A stretch of DNA of 64,000 nucleotides from Leptospirales bacterium (GCA_013297885.1 JAAFIR010000019.1:1-64000), one strand, 5' to 3'. Positions 45,913 through 56,065 are shown, numbered from the stretch's first letter. Numbers and translations are program-made. The notes: a model not told the origin generated them from the letters alone.

Positions 45913-46908
45913 TTAGTTTTTTTCATCACAAAGATATTCCACGGGGTAAGTTCCTTCAGACTTGTAAGAATGTTCTTGGTAAATAACCCATTTCCCTGAA
46001 TTATTTTTATGATATAAAATTCTTTTATCCCCAAAACCACCTGCATTAAATAAAGTGTATTTTAAAATATCTGGTTTTTTATCATTATTCAAATCAATTG
46101 CATATTCTAAAAATTTTATTTGATGTGGAAGTTTTTCTTTTTTAAGATTTATTTTATTTAAACAAGAAAAACTTTTAGGTTGTGGGTAAATAACTAATCC
46201 TTTTAAATAATCTTGGTTGGTTTTAATAAAACTATTGTATATTTTATTATCTTTATTATCAGCAAAAACATTAAATCCTGAAATAGTATTTTCTCTTTCA
46301 ACTAAAAAACCTTTATCAAATGATGTATCTCCCGAACTATCATGCTCTTCAAATTTTACTGATTTCACTTTTAATTCAATTGGAGATTTTATTTTTTTTG
46401 AAAATGGATAAAAATTAATTTTAGATCCGATCTTAGGAGCAAATGTAAAATTATTTGATGAAATGAATACTTCTTCTGATTTAACATTATTTGGACAAGG
46501 AGCCATTTCAAGAGAACTTTCATCATCAATAAAAATAGAATCTATTAAATTTCTATTGCTCAAATTTTTTTCTAAATATCCATCAAATACAAATCCTACA
46601 TTTAATTTATAAGCTACTTTTACCCAAATTCCTTTTTTACCTTTTGAGTAATGAGAAATTTTTATATCTTCTACTTTAAATACAATTGCATTTTTTGGAA
46701 TAGTTTGAATCAATTCTGATTTTATATATGGAGATTTTCTCATTTTTAAACCAGATTTTACTTTTACAATATAAGAATTGTATTCATATACAGGTTCAGT
46801 TTTGGTTTTAGTAGCCTGTTCTATTTTAGCTTCAGGTTTTTCTTGTTCAGTTTTTTTTAAATCTTCTTTGCAAAATAAAATGAGTAATATAAATAAAATA
46901 TAATTCAT
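45913..46908 (-). CDS. SH3-domain lipoprotein
   Basis: About 331 residues from ATG 46908 (MNYILFILLILFCKEDLKKT), a lipoprotein leader with lipobox LILFC; an upstream in-frame start at 46977 is less likely. The SH3-type domain at about residues 45-115 (YIVKVKSGLKMRKSPYIKSE ... GKKGIWVKVAYKLNVGFVFD) parallels the protein at 19713-20708. The rest is unrecognised. Both probably sit in the periplasm or outer membrane and bind cell-wall material. Confidence 0.75.
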   Translation of the reverse strand: MNYILFILLILFCKEDLKKTEQEKPEAKIEQATKTKTEPVYEYNSYIVKVKSGLKMRKSPYIKSELIQTIPKNAIVFKVEDIKISHYSKGKKGIWVKVAYKLNVGFVFDGYLEKNLSNRNLIDSIFIDDESSLEMAPCPNNVKSEEVFISSNNFTFAPKIGSKINFYPFSKKIKSPIELKVKSVKFEEHDSSGDTSFDKGFLVERENTISGFNVFADNKDNKIYNSFIKTNQDYLKGLVIYPQPKSFSCLNKINLKKEKLPHQIKFLEYAIDLNNDKKPDILKYTLFNAGGFGDKRILYHKNNSGKWVIYQEHSYKSEGTYPVEYLCDEKN

Positions 46909-47051
46909 TAGATTAGTTTGAAATAGTTTAAAATTATTGTAAACAAAAATTCGTTTAATTAGAAATTCGAGTTTCATTCTTCAAGAATTGATGGATCTCT
47001 AAAAATTAAAAAATCAGTTTTAAAACTAATCCATATATTTAATTTGGAATT

Positions 47052-47675
47052 ATGGACAAAATTAAAGTTGCAATAGCTGACGATCATCCTGCAATTTTAG
47101 AAGGAATGAGGATCATATTAAAATCAGATCCACGTTTTTCTGTTGAAGCTTGTTTTCAAAATTCAATTGAAGTTTTAAAATTTCTCGAAGAAAATGAAAT
47201 TTCTATTTTAGTTTTAGATATTGATATGCCTGGAGCAGAAAATTTTAAACTATTAAAAACAATTAAAGAAAATCATCCAAAAATCAAAGTAGTGATCTAC
47301 ACAATGCATGAAGGTTATGATTATTTTTTAGAAGCAAAAAAAAATAATGCTAATGGTTATGTTTTAAAAACAGAAACAATTACTTTTATGCCAACAGTTT
47401 TAATAAAAGTATTTAAAGGGGAATTTTATTGTTCAGAAGAATTAGAAATTCATTTAAGTAAAGAAGGGAAAAAACAAATTTTAAAACCAAAAGAAAAAGC
47501 AATACTTTGCTACATCGCTAGAGGTTTCAATTATGTTGAAGTCGGTAAGGCTCTTGGCATTTCCGAAAAAACTGTTGAATACTATATTTATAGTTTGAGA
47601 AAAAAATATAATTCCAACACAAATGCAGAATTATTATTGAGACTTTCAAATGAAATTATTTTAAAGGAAGTTTAA
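47052..47675 (+). CDS. NarL/LuxR-family response regulator
   Basis: A 207-residue regulator. The receiver domain (about 1-120) starts IKVAIADDHPAILEG and has the phospho-Asp in LVLDIDMPG. The C-terminal LuxR-type helix-turn-helix is LKPKEKAILCYIARGFNYVE, then ISEKTVEYYIYSLRKK. It converges with the 7TMR-DISM kinase gene and overlaps its end by 20 bp, making the kinase a likely partner. Confidence 0.92.
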   Translation: MDKIKVAIADDHPAILEGMRIILKSDPRFSVEACFQNSIEVLKFLEENEISILVLDIDMPGAENFKLLKTIKENHPKIKVVIYTMHEGYDYFLEAKKNNANGYVLKTETITFMPTVLIKVFKGEFYCSEELEIHLSKEGKKQILKPKEKAILCYIARGFNYVEVGKALGISEKTVEYYIYSLRKKYNSNTNAELLLRLSNEIILKEV

Positions 47676-49737
47676 TTTCGCAGTTTGTTCCCACTCCTAC
47701 TTCACTCTCCAAAATTAAACTTCCACCTTGAATTTGTAATAAATATTTACAAATAAATAGTCCCATTCCAGATCCAAGTTCTCCTCTAGTCCCAATTGAA
47801 TTTTTAAAATTTTCACTACTAAATAGTGAACTCAATTTTTCTTCACTCATTCCAATTCCGTGGTCTTTTATATAAAGATAAAAATCGTTTTGTTCTGTTT
47901 TATGATAAATTTTAATTTCAGTAAACTTTTCAGAAAATTTAATAGCATTTACAATTAAATTGTTTAATACCTGACGTAAAAAGTTTTTATCAGCATAAAT
48001 TTTAACACTAGTTTGAATATTTGAAATTAAAGAAATATTTTTTTGAATAAATAAAGGCATCAATTCAATTTTTATACTATCTAATAATTCTTTTAATTCA
48101 ATTTCAACTTTTTCTACTTTTAAATTTCCTGATTTTAATTTGCCAATGTCCAAAAGTTCTTTTATCATTTTTAAACTTAGTTCAATATTTTCTTTGCACA
48201 TTTTTAAAAAACTTTTACTCTCTTCATCTGTTTTTGGAATTTTCCTATTTCCTAATATTTCTAATAAATTAAATACTCCTTGAAGTGGAGTTCTTAGATC
48301 ATGTGAAACAATTGAAACAAATTTATCTTTAATTAAATTTGCTTCTTCTGCAATTTCTTTTTGCTCTTTATATTCTTTTGTTCTTGAAATAACTTTTTCT
48401 TCTAGTTCTAAATTGATTTTTTTCAGATTAAAACTTAATTCTTCAATTTCGTTTAATGCAAAAGAAAAATTTCTAGAAATTAAAATTGAATGTGAAAATA
48501 AAAATGCAAGTAGTGCTTGGGGAAATAGAAAAGAAGTTTGAATAATTGTTAAACTATACAACATATCATTTACAATTCCAATAAAAAAAATTACAGTTCC
48601 AATAAAAATAATAGAAGCACTATTTCTTTTTTGAATCATTGCTTTCAAAAAAATATAAAGTAAATAACATAAACAAATTAAAGTATAAATATGATAAATT
48701 GGAGTTGAAAAAGTATAAATTTCTGAGGGAGTAAACAAAACAAATAAACAAAATAGACCAGATATAATCCAAATGGTTTTTCTAAATTTGATATTAAAAT
48801 CTTTTGGGAAAACTAATTGTAAAAAATGACTAAAACATGGTAATGCAAGATAATAACTTAAATATTCAATTCTACTGAATAATAAATATGTTCCATCTCT
48901 AAATTTTTGATTTAACAATTTTTCATCATTCACTAAAAGTTGAAAAAAAATGCACAAACAAAAAAAACTAAATACTAAAGCAGATTTATCTTTGTAACGA
49001 ATCAAAAAAATCACCAAATGATAAATGACCATTGTGAAGAGTGAGCCATAAATAAACAAAGTGTTGTACATCTTACTTTCTTTTAGATCTCGAATTAAAC
49101 TTTCTTTCCCAAATTGAATAGAATACCACAATCCGCCATCTCGATTATGAAAATTGGAAAGATGAATGATTATTTCCATTTCATTAGTAGCATAGATTAT
49201 TGGACTTAAAGTTGGTCTTAATTCAGGGACAGAATCTTCCCTTCTCTTACCAACTTTTCCATTTGAAACGATTTTTAAACCATTCAAATAAAAATCATAA
49301 GCAGTACCAAGCTCTGGTATTTTAAATATTAATGATTTAGGAATTATTTTTGGAAGTTTGATAACTAAACGATATGTTCCATACCCGAATCTTTTTTTAT
49401 AAACTTTTGTCCAAACCCCGGGAACTTCTATGAATTCTTTTTTTTTATTTTCTGTTTCAATAGATAAATCAATACTTAATACTTCATTTAGTAATAAATC
49501 AAATTCTTGTCCAAGTTCAAACTTCTCTTTAGCTATTTCTAATTTTTTAATTTCTAAAAATTCATCAGGATAAAATTCCCAAGCCCCATCTAAATTAATA
49601 ATTTCTTTTTCAAAATCAAAATCTCTTAAATCAATAACACCTTTTTTTGCTTCAATTTTTTTTTGCTGAATTTTATCTGCACAAGAAAAAAATAAACTAA
49701 TAAATAAAACTAAACTGAATAGTTTTTTTTTACTCAT
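47656..49737 (-). CDS. 7TMR-DISM-type sensor histidine kinase (lipoprotein-like leader)
   Basis: A 693-residue kinase. An N-terminal leader with lipobox LFFSC precedes a periplasmic jelly-roll-type sensor (about 30-200; GAWEFYPDEF and YGTYRLVIKLPKI). About seven membrane helices follow (about 220-430). The cytoplasmic part has a coiled coil and the HisKA box IVSHDLRTPLQGVF. The ATP-binding domain carries NLIVNAIKFSE, DHGIGM and GSGMGLFICKYL. This 7TMR-DISM layout is common in Leptospira. The convergent response regulator is the likely partner. Confidence 0.88.
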   Translation of the reverse strand: MSKKKLFSLVLFISLFFSCADKIQQKKIEAKKGVIDLRDFDFEKEIINLDGAWEFYPDEFLEIKKLEIAKEKFELGQEFDLLLNEVLSIDLSIETENKKKEFIEVPGVWTKVYKKRFGYGTYRLVIKLPKIIPKSLIFKIPELGTAYDFYLNGLKIVSNGKVGKRREDSVPELRPTLSPIIYATNEMEIIIHLSNFHNRDGGLWYSIQFGKESLIRDLKESKMYNTLFIYGSLFTMVIYHLVIFLIRYKDKSALVFSFFCLCIFFQLLVNDEKLLNQKFRDGTYLLFSRIEYLSYYLALPCFSHFLQLVFPKDFNIKFRKTIWIISGLFCLFVLFTPSEIYTFSTPIYHIYTLICLCYLLYIFLKAMIQKRNSASIIFIGTVIFFIGIVNDMLYSLTIIQTSFLFPQALLAFLFSHSILISRNFSFALNEIEELSFNLKKINLELEEKVISRTKEYKEQKEIAEEANLIKDKFVSIVSHDLRTPLQGVFNLLEILGNRKIPKTDEESKSFLKMCKENIELSLKMIKELLDIGKLKSGNLKVEKVEIELKELLDSIKIELMPLFIQKNISLISNIQTSVKIYADKNFLRQVLNNLIVNAIKFSEKFTEIKIYHKTEQNDFYLYIKDHGIGMSEEKLSSLFSSENFKNSIGTRGELGSGMGLFICKYLLQIQGGSLILESEVGVGTNCEIKLPLK

Positions 49738-51179
49738 CTAGAAATTACAAACCAATGAGATTTTTTAGAATCAAGTTCAATATGAATTCCTTCTAAAAAA
49801 TCTTTTTTGGTTCGTTTAAAACTTTGATTATCCATTATATCTTTAAAAATAATTTCTTCATTTTTAAAATCCTGAATTAATTTTTCTATTTGAATTGGTA
49901 ATTTTAATTTTCCATAAATTTTTTCTGGGTAAGTATTCAAAATGAATATTTCAAAAAAATTTTCAGTAATGATAAATTTTAGAATTACAAATTCTACATT
50001 TTCATTTGGATAAGACCCTAAATTAGAATCAATTAGCTCTGAAGTTTTATCTTTTCGATTTTGAATTTGAACAAAAGCTCTCTTGTAAAAATCATTTGTA
50101 TTTTCATCAAATTCATTTTGTCTTCTACCTAGTTGAACAGGAGTTTTAAGCTCAGAACCCCTACTCTGTCCTTCATGATAAAGAATTGCTCCATCTAAAA
50201 AACAAACTAATGCAAAATAAGAAAATGAATTTTCTCCAAAATGCGAGAATCCTCTTTCTTCATCGTGATTTTCAATAAAGCGTAATGATTTAGTTTGATA
50301 CTCTTTATCAGCTTTTAAATGCAAATAAACTTCTTTTTTGTCTGAATTTTTCAAACGATCGTATAAAGTTTTATCATAAGTACAATCAAAACCCATTTCT
50401 TGAAGTTCAAATTCTTTGTTCCAATAAACTTCTGCTATAAATAAAAATTCTGGTTTTTTCTTTTTGAGAAACGGAATAATTTCTGTCCAGTATGGAAGTG
50501 ATTTTACACCATGAGTTTTTTCAAAAACATCTGTAAGCGGAAGCATCGCCATATCACATCGAACTCCATCAGCAATTTCAGAAATATCTTCAAGAATTTT
50601 TTTGTGAAGTGAAATTACATTTGGATTGGAAAAATCCCATTGTACAGTATCTGACCAACCATCAAAAAAAGGATCTCTTCCATAATAATAAATTTTTCCG
50701 TTTTTATGTAAAAATGAATTTTTACAAACTTCCCCTTTTTTTTCTAAAAAATAATCTGGAAATAAATCAATATAAATGGAATCTACTGAAACATGGTTAG
50801 GGACAAAATCTAAAATTAATTTTTTTCCTAATACATTTAATTTAAATTTAAATTGTTTAATTTCATATTTATGATTTGCTATAGATAAATTTGGGATGTA
50901 TTCAAAAATTGAATAAGGCGAACCTATAATGTCTTTTTCATTCAAATCTTGCAGAGCTTTACCAAACTCTTTTTTTAATCCATCATGAGATTTACAAATC
51001 TCAACAGATTTTGGGGAAGGTTTCCAGATTCCCATGAGCCAAACAGCATCTGCAGAAGCAAATTCAGGTTCTTCAAAAATTGAATCAGGTATTTGTATCA
51101 GTAAAGATTTTTTTTCAGCACAAAAAATTCTTGTGTTTAATTGATAAATAAAAAATTGATTTAATAAATTCTTTTCCAT
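49734..51179 (-). CDS. GH13 alpha-amylase-family protein
   Basis: A 481-residue cytoplasmic protein with the GH13 barrel signatures: LDFVPNHVSVDS, the nucleophile region DGVRCDMAMLP, the acid FIAEVYW and the ENHDEER motif. No signal peptide is seen. The substrate is likely an alpha-glucan or related oligosaccharide; GH13 has many activities, so I do not name one. It overlaps the kinase gene by 4 bp. Its ATG overlaps that of the divergent substrate-binding gene. Confidence 0.8.
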   Translation of the reverse strand: MEKNLLNQFFIYQLNTRIFCAEKKSLLIQIPDSIFEEPEFASADAVWLMGIWKPSPKSVEICKSHDGLKKEFGKALQDLNEKDIIGSPYSIFEYIPNLSIANHKYEIKQFKFKLNVLGKKLILDFVPNHVSVDSIYIDLFPDYFLEKKGEVCKNSFLHKNGKIYYYGRDPFFDGWSDTVQWDFSNPNVISLHKKILEDISEIADGVRCDMAMLPLTDVFEKTHGVKSLPYWTEIIPFLKKKKPEFLFIAEVYWNKEFELQEMGFDCTYDKTLYDRLKNSDKKEVYLHLKADKEYQTKSLRFIENHDEERGFSHFGENSFSYFALVCFLDGAILYHEGQSRGSELKTPVQLGRRQNEFDENTNDFYKRAFVQIQNRKDKTSELIDSNLGSYPNENVEFVILKFIITENFFEIFILNTYPEKIYGKLKLPIQIEKLIQDFKNEEIIFKDIMDNQSFKRTKKDFLEGIHIELDSKKSHWFVISR

Positions 51180-53115
51180 GAGGTTAATTTTGAAACAAAC
51201 AAAAATTACTTATATACTAATTACAATCCTTCTTTTCTCGCAAGCTTTCTTTTGTAAAAAAACAGAAAAACCTTTAGAAGAAAAAGAGGAGATAATTGAA
51301 AGTTATAAAGTTAGCGACAAAACTTGGGATGGTGATGAAAAAACTATTCCAGAAGTGATGCAAAAAGACAATCCAATAGCAAATCCACAAGCAACAAAAG
51401 GTGGAAGTTTTAGATTATACGGTCACCAATATCCAAAATCGTTAAATTATTATTTAGAGCAATATTCCACCACTGCTAGAATTTTTACTTCACTTTTTGA
51501 AACTTTAACAATTAATCATCCAATTACACTTGAAAATATTCCACATTTAGCTAAAGCTTGGAAAATTTCCAAAGACAAAAAAAAATTCACTTTTGAAATA
51601 GACCAAAATGCAAAATGGTCAGACGATAAACCAATTACTGCTGATGATGTTTTATTCACTTTCAAAACAATTATGGATCCAAAAAATAATACCCCTGTAT
51701 TTAGAATTGGACTTTCTCGTTTTGAAGAGCCAAAAAAAATTGATGAGTTTACTGTAGAGTTTACGGCAAAAAAAATCCACTGGGATAATTTTAATACAAT
51801 TGCAACTGGACTAATGATTTTGCCAAAACACTATTATGAAGGAAAAGACTTTAACAAAGAAAATTTTGAATTTCCTGTTGTAAGTGGTGCTTATAAACTT
51901 GTCGATGTTAAACAAAATAGATACATTAGACTTGGAAGACGTGGGGATTATTGGCAAAGGGCTTATCCGTTTGCAAAAGGAAGAAATAATTTTGACGAAG
52001 TTATTTATAAATTTTATAATGAAGAAGGAATTGCATTTCAATCTTTTGTTAAAGGGGACATAGATTTTTTTCCAGTGTATCGTGCAGCAACTTGGATTGA
52101 CCAAGCTAAAGGTGAAAAATTTGATAAAAATTTAATTCTAAAACAAAGAATTTTTAACCAAAAGCCAATTGGATTTCAAGGTTGGGCAATGAATATGAGA
52201 AGAGAAATTTTTAAAGATAAAAAAGTTAGAAAAGCTTTAGCATATCTAGTGAATAGAAAATTGATGATTGAAAAATTAGCATTTAATCAATATTCACCAA
52301 CAAACTCCTATTACCCGGACTATTATTTAGGCAACGAAACCAATCCAAATGAAGAAATTGATTTTAACGTTGAAAAAGCAAAAGAGTTATTTAAAGAAGC
52401 TGGATACATCCAAAATGCAAAAGGTATTTTAGAGAAAGATGGAAAAGAGTTTAGCTTCACAATTCTAGATAGAGATAAAAGTACAGAAAAATATTTTACA
52501 GTCTTTATGGAAGATGCTAAAAAAGTTGGTGTCAAAGCAAATATTGAAACCACAGATCTGGCTGGTTTTAGCAAACGAATTGATGAATTTGATTTTGATT
52601 TGGCTTGGACAGCATGGGGTTCAGGAGTATTTAAAGATCCTGAAGGAATGTGGTATTCCAAATATGCAGATCAAAAAATGCAACAAAACATAACTGGATT
52701 TAAAAACAAAAAAGTGGATGAACTAATTGAAAAACAAAAATCAGAATTTTCAAAATCCAAACGAGATATGATAGTAAAAGAAATAGACAAAATTATTTAT
52801 GCAGAACATCCATATATCTTACTTTGGCATTTAGATAATACTAGGCTTTTATATTGGAATAAATTTTCTACCCCTGAAATTCCACTTGGAAGATATGGCA
52901 CTGAAGATTTTGCTACTGATTATTGGTGGTTTGATAAAACAAAATCTGAAAATCTATCAAAAGCAATTAAAGAAAATTTGACCCTGAATCCAGAAATCAC
53001 AGAATTTAAAATTCCACCAGATGCTTTTAAATCTGAAGAACCAAAACAAGAAATTAAAAAAGAAAAACAATCACCCAAAAAAGAAACTAAAAAAAAGAAG
53101 AAAGTTAAAAAATAA
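51178..53115 (+). CDS. Peptide/nickel-type ABC transporter substrate-binding lipoprotein
   Basis: A 645-residue lipoprotein of the SBP family 5 (OppA/DppA-like). The leader MRLILKQTKITYILITILLF ends in lipobox AFFC. It then has FETLTINHPITLENIPHLAK, FTFEIDQNAKWSDDKPITAD, QGWAMNMRREIFKDKKVRKA and YWWFDKT, typical of the large two-lobed peptide binders. The C-terminus is a very Lys-rich tail (about 30 residues) not usual in this family. No permease or ATPase genes are adjacent; it may be an orphan or work with remote ones. Confidence 0.85.
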   Translation: MRLILKQTKITYILITILLFSQAFFCKKTEKPLEEKEEIIESYKVSDKTWDGDEKTIPEVMQKDNPIANPQATKGGSFRLYGHQYPKSLNYYLEQYSTTARIFTSLFETLTINHPITLENIPHLAKAWKISKDKKKFTFEIDQNAKWSDDKPITADDVLFTFKTIMDPKNNTPVFRIGLSRFEEPKKIDEFTVEFTAKKIHWDNFNTIATGLMILPKHYYEGKDFNKENFEFPVVSGAYKLVDVKQNRYIRLGRRGDYWQRAYPFAKGRNNFDEVIYKFYNEEGIAFQSFVKGDIDFFPVYRAATWIDQAKGEKFDKNLILKQRIFNQKPIGFQGWAMNMRREIFKDKKVRKALAYLVNRKLMIEKLAFNQYSPTNSYYPDYYLGNETNPNEEIDFNVEKAKELFKEAGYIQNAKGILEKDGKEFSFTILDRDKSTEKYFTVFMEDAKKVGVKANIETTDLAGFSKRIDEFDFDLAWTAWGSGVFKDPEGMWYSKYADQKMQQNITGFKNKKVDELIEKQKSEFSKSKRDMIVKEIDKIIYAEHPYILLWHLDNTRLLYWNKFSTPEIPLGRYGTEDFATDYWWFDKTKSENLSKAIKENLTLNPEITEFKIPPDAFKSEEPKQEIKKEKQSPKKETKKKKKVKK

Positions 53116-53135
53116 TCCTATTTTTTTTGCTGATT

Positions 53136-53187
53136 TTTTCTCACTTAACATTGATTAAACGTTAAATCATTAAGTTAAGTGAGAAAA
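53136..53187. terminator. Strong hairpin between convergent genes
   Basis: A perfect 14-bp inverted repeat, TTTTCTCACTTAAC (53136-53149) and GTTAAGTGAGAAAA (53174-53187). It lies 20 bp after the substrate-binding gene and upstream of the minus-strand end of the next gene. It would act in both directions, with the T-run on each strand at the base of the stem. Confidence 0.6.
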
Positions 53188-53314
53188 CAACTACCTTTTT
53201 ATATATTAATTCTCCATTTCACTTTGAAAGCTAAATCAAAAAAAAAAAGTATATAATTTTTTTTTAGATGATTTAATTTAATTAATTATTTTACAAAATT
53301 GAAAAATATTTATA

Positions 53315-53665
53315 TCAACAAAGTAACTCGTTTAATTCTTCTTGAAAAAGTTTTAAAACATTTTTATAAGTTTCACCTTGAAATGCTACCCAGTTTTTCA
53401 TGGGTGCACCACCTCTAAGTGACTCCCATAAAACTGCTTCTTTTATTTTTAAAGCTTTTGTTAATCTATCTTTAGTAAAATAAAAAATGACTCTTTCTTT
53501 ATGATAGCAACCAACAGGTTTTTTTAACAAAAAAATTGTTGGTATTCCAAACATAAAACTTACTCTAAGTTCAATTGGTAATTTTTCAACAATGGATTGC
53601 AAAACTGGATGAGGTGGTTTTGAATTCGATTTTTTCTTTGTGATAATTTTTTTTTTTGAAGTCAT
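53315..53665 (-). CDS. TfoX N-terminal-domain-like protein
   Basis: A 116-residue protein with a Lys-rich N-terminus. Family-like segments are LPIELRVSFMFGIPTIFLL, RVIFYFTKDRLTKA and GGAPMKNWVAFQGE, which match the TfoX-N/YjbR-like small domain (MFG near the start and a PM-x-x-[WY]-V motif at the end). TfoX-type proteins can regulate competence, but small stand-alone versions are mostly of unknown role. It stands alone. Confidence 0.6.
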   Translation of the reverse strand: MTSKKKIITKKKSNSKPPHPVLQSIVEKLPIELRVSFMFGIPTIFLLKKPVGCYHKERVIFYFTKDRLTKALKIKEAVLWESLRGGAPMKNWVAFQGETYKNVLKLFQEELNELLC

Positions 53666-53748
53666 TGTATTTCCTAAATTTCTTTTAATTTTTTTAATTA
53701 AAAAAAAGATTCACTTTAATCAATTAAAATTTTCAACCATCTAAAACT

Positions 53749-53885
53749 AGCGAAAACGATCAACTCGTGGTCAAAAAATTGTGGATGCAATTTTTTTGAC
53801 CGAAGAGGCGAGCGTGTTTTTTGCAAGCCTCAATTTAGAAAAATCTTCTTTTTGTGCAAGTGATTGGTGAAGCAAAAATTCGCCC
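53749..53885 (-). repeat. Structured dispersed repeat, copy F
   Basis: It lies in the 335-bp gap before sucC; the rest of the gap is AT-rich with nothing more recognised. On the minus strand it begins TTGGGCGAATTTTTGC, as copy E nearly does, and ends GATCGTTTTCGCTAG. A hairpin pairs GGTCAAAAAATTG (53769-53781) with CAATTTTTTTGACC (53788-53801). GAGGC and GCCTC (53805-53831) form another stem. The outer GCGAA and TTCGC pair. Confidence 0.6.
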
Positions 53886-54000
53886 AATTTTTAATTCCTA
53901 ATATTTAATTTTTAAATGACAATATAGATTTAAAAAAAATCATTCTAATTGAAGTTAGTTTTAGACTAATTAATAAATACCTATTTTTCAGGATAATTTT

Positions 54001-55167
54001 ATGAAAATTCATGAATACCAAGCAAAGGAAGTTTTGCGAAGACACAACGTAGCTGTTCCTTTTGGAGTTGTAATAGATAAAAAAGAAGATGGACCAAAAG
54101 CTTATGAAGAGATGATTAAGTATTCTCCAGTTGTAGTTGTTAAAGCTCAAATTCACGCAGGTGGTAGAGGAAAAGGTGGTGGAGTTAAAGTCACTAAAAC
54201 TAAAGAAGATGCTCTTGCTGCTGTTGATAAAATTCTTGGAATGCAATTAATCACTCCACAAACTGGTCCTGAAGGAAAAAAAGTTTTAAAAGTTTATCTT
54301 GAACAAGGTATTGAAATTGACAAAGAATTTTATCTTTCGATTTTACTAGATCGTTCCGCAAAAAAAACAATGTTTATGGCATCTCGTGAAGGTGGAATGG
54401 ACATTGAAGAAGTTGCTGAAAAACATCCTGAAAAAATTATCAAAATCCAAATTGATACTGGTGTCGGTATTCAACCAAACCAAGCAAGAGAACTCGGTTT
54501 TGCTCTTGGACTTTCGGGAGATGCTTTAAAATCTTCAGTTGGATTTTTTACCTCTCTTTACAATGCATATATGAAAGAAGATTGTTCTCTTTTAGAAATC
54601 AATCCTTTAATTCTCACAAAACAAAACCAAATTATTGCTGGTGACTGCAAAATCAATTTTGATGATAATGCTTCATACAGACATGAAGAAAATTTAAACT
54701 TCAGAGATAAAACTGAAGAAGATCCATTAGAGCTTCAAGCATCTGAATTTAATTTGAATTATGTAAAACTTGATGGGAACATTGGTTGTATGGTAAATGG
54801 TGCTGGACTTGCAATGTCAACAATGGACATCATCAAACTTGCTGGTGCAGAGCCTGCAAACTTTTTAGACGTGGGTGGTGGAGCAAACGTAACAACTGTT
54901 ACAAATGGTTTTAAAATCATTCTTGGTGACCCAAATGTAAAAGCAATTTTTGTAAATATATTTGGTGGAATTGTGAGATGTGACCGAGTGGCACAAGGAA
55001 TTGTGGAAGCTGCAAAAGCTGTAAACATCAAAGTTCCATTAATGGTTCGTTTAAAAGGTACAAATGCTGAAGAAGGAAAAAAAATCCTCGCAGATTCTGG
55101 ACTCACAATTGTAGTTGCTGATGAATTAAAAGACGCGGCAGAAAAAATCCCAGCTTTAATTAAATAA
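54001..55167 (+). CDS. sucC: Succinyl-CoA ligase (ADP-forming) beta subunit
   Basis: TCA-cycle enzyme: succinyl-CoA + NDP + Pi = succinate + CoA + NTP. The ATP-grasp domain starts [20 protein letters not shown] and contains [15 protein letters not shown]. The C-terminal CoA-ligase domain has [20 protein letters not shown] and [10 protein letters not shown]. The length of 388 residues is normal. A purine-rich AGGA lies upstream of the ATG. It forms an operon with sucD (10 bp). Confidence 0.98.
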   Translation: MKIHEYQAKEVLRRHNVAVPFGVVIDKKEDGPKAYEEMIKYSPVVVVKAQIHAGGRGKGGGVKVTKTKEDALAAVDKILGMQLITPQTGPEGKKVLKVYLEQGIEIDKEFYLSILLDRSAKKTMFMASREGGMDIEEVAEKHPEKIIKIQIDTGVGIQPNQARELGFALGLSGDALKSSVGFFTSLYNAYMKEDCSLLEINPLILTKQNQIIAGDCKINFDDNASYRHEENLNFRDKTEEDPLELQASEFNLNYVKLDGNIGCMVNGAGLAMSTMDIIKLAGAEPANFLDVGGGANVTTVTNGFKIILGDPNVKAIFVNIFGGIVRCDRVAQGIVEAAKAVNIKVPLMVRLKGTNAEEGKKILADSGLTIVVADELKDAAEKIPALIK

Positions 55168-55177
55168 GGAAATAAAT

Positions 55178-56065
55178 ATGGCAGTTTTATTAGATAAAAA
55201 CACTAAAATCGTTGTGGGTGGAATCACTGGTAAAGAAGGTTCTTTTCACACAACTCAAATGATAGAATACAACACTCCTTTTGGTTCAAAGGTAGTTGCT
55301 GGTGTTACACCTGGAAAAGGCGGAACTAAATCCGAACACGGAGTTCCAGTGTTTAACACTGTAAAAGATGCAATCAAAAATGAAGGTGCAAATGTATCTG
55401 TAATTTTTGTTCCACCAGCTTTTGCAGCAGATGCAATTTTGGAAGGAATTTTTGCGGAGATTCCACTTGTGATTTGCATCACAGAAGGAATTCCTGTTCA
55501 TGATATGACTAAAGTTTATTCAGTTTTAAAAGGATCAAAAACTAGATTAGTTGGTCCAAACTGTCCAGGTGTAATTAGCCCAGGTAAATGTAAAATTGGA
55601 ATTATGCCGGGTTTTATTCACAAAGAAGGTCGCATTGGTGTGGTTTCTAAATCTGGAACATTAACATATGAAGCAGTGGGTCAATTAACTAACGCTGGTC
55701 TTGGTCAATCCACTTGTATCGGTATCGGTGGAGATCCAATTATTGGAACTTCTCATATTGATGCATTAAAGCTCTTAAACGAAGATCCTGAAACTGATGG
55801 AATCATCATGATTGGTGAAATTGGTGGAACTGCTGAAGAAGAAGCTGCTGCATTTGTAAAAGCAAATATCAAAAAACCAATTGTTGGTTTTATTGCAGGA
55901 CAAACTGCTCCTCCAGGAAAAAGAATGGGTCATGCTGGAGCAATCATCAGTGGTGGAATGGGAACAGCAAAATCCAAAATGGATGCAATGAAAGATGCAG
56001 GAATTCATGTTTGCCAATCACCTGCTGATATGGGTGCTACTATGAAAAAAGTTTTAGGAAAATAA
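55178..56065 (+). CDS. sucD: Succinyl-CoA ligase alpha subunit
   Basis: The CoA-binding and phospho-histidine subunit. Rossmann CoA-binding domain [40 protein letters not shown]; and the phosphorylated His in [20 protein letters not shown]. The length of 295 residues is normal. It pairs with SucC. Confidence 0.98.
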   Translation: MAVLLDKNTKIVVGGITGKEGSFHTTQMIEYNTPFGSKVVAGVTPGKGGTKSEHGVPVFNTVKDAIKNEGANVSVIFVPPAFAADAILEGIFAEIPLVICITEGIPVHDMTKVYSVLKGSKTRLVGPNCPGVISPGKCKIGIMPGFIHKEGRIGVVSKSGTLTYEAVGQLTNAGLGQSTCIGIGGDPIIGTSHIDALKLLNEDPETDGIIMIGEIGGTAEEEAAAFVKANIKKPIVGFIAGQTAPPGKRMGHAGAIISGGMGTAKSKMDAMKDAGIHVCQSPADMGATMKKVLGK

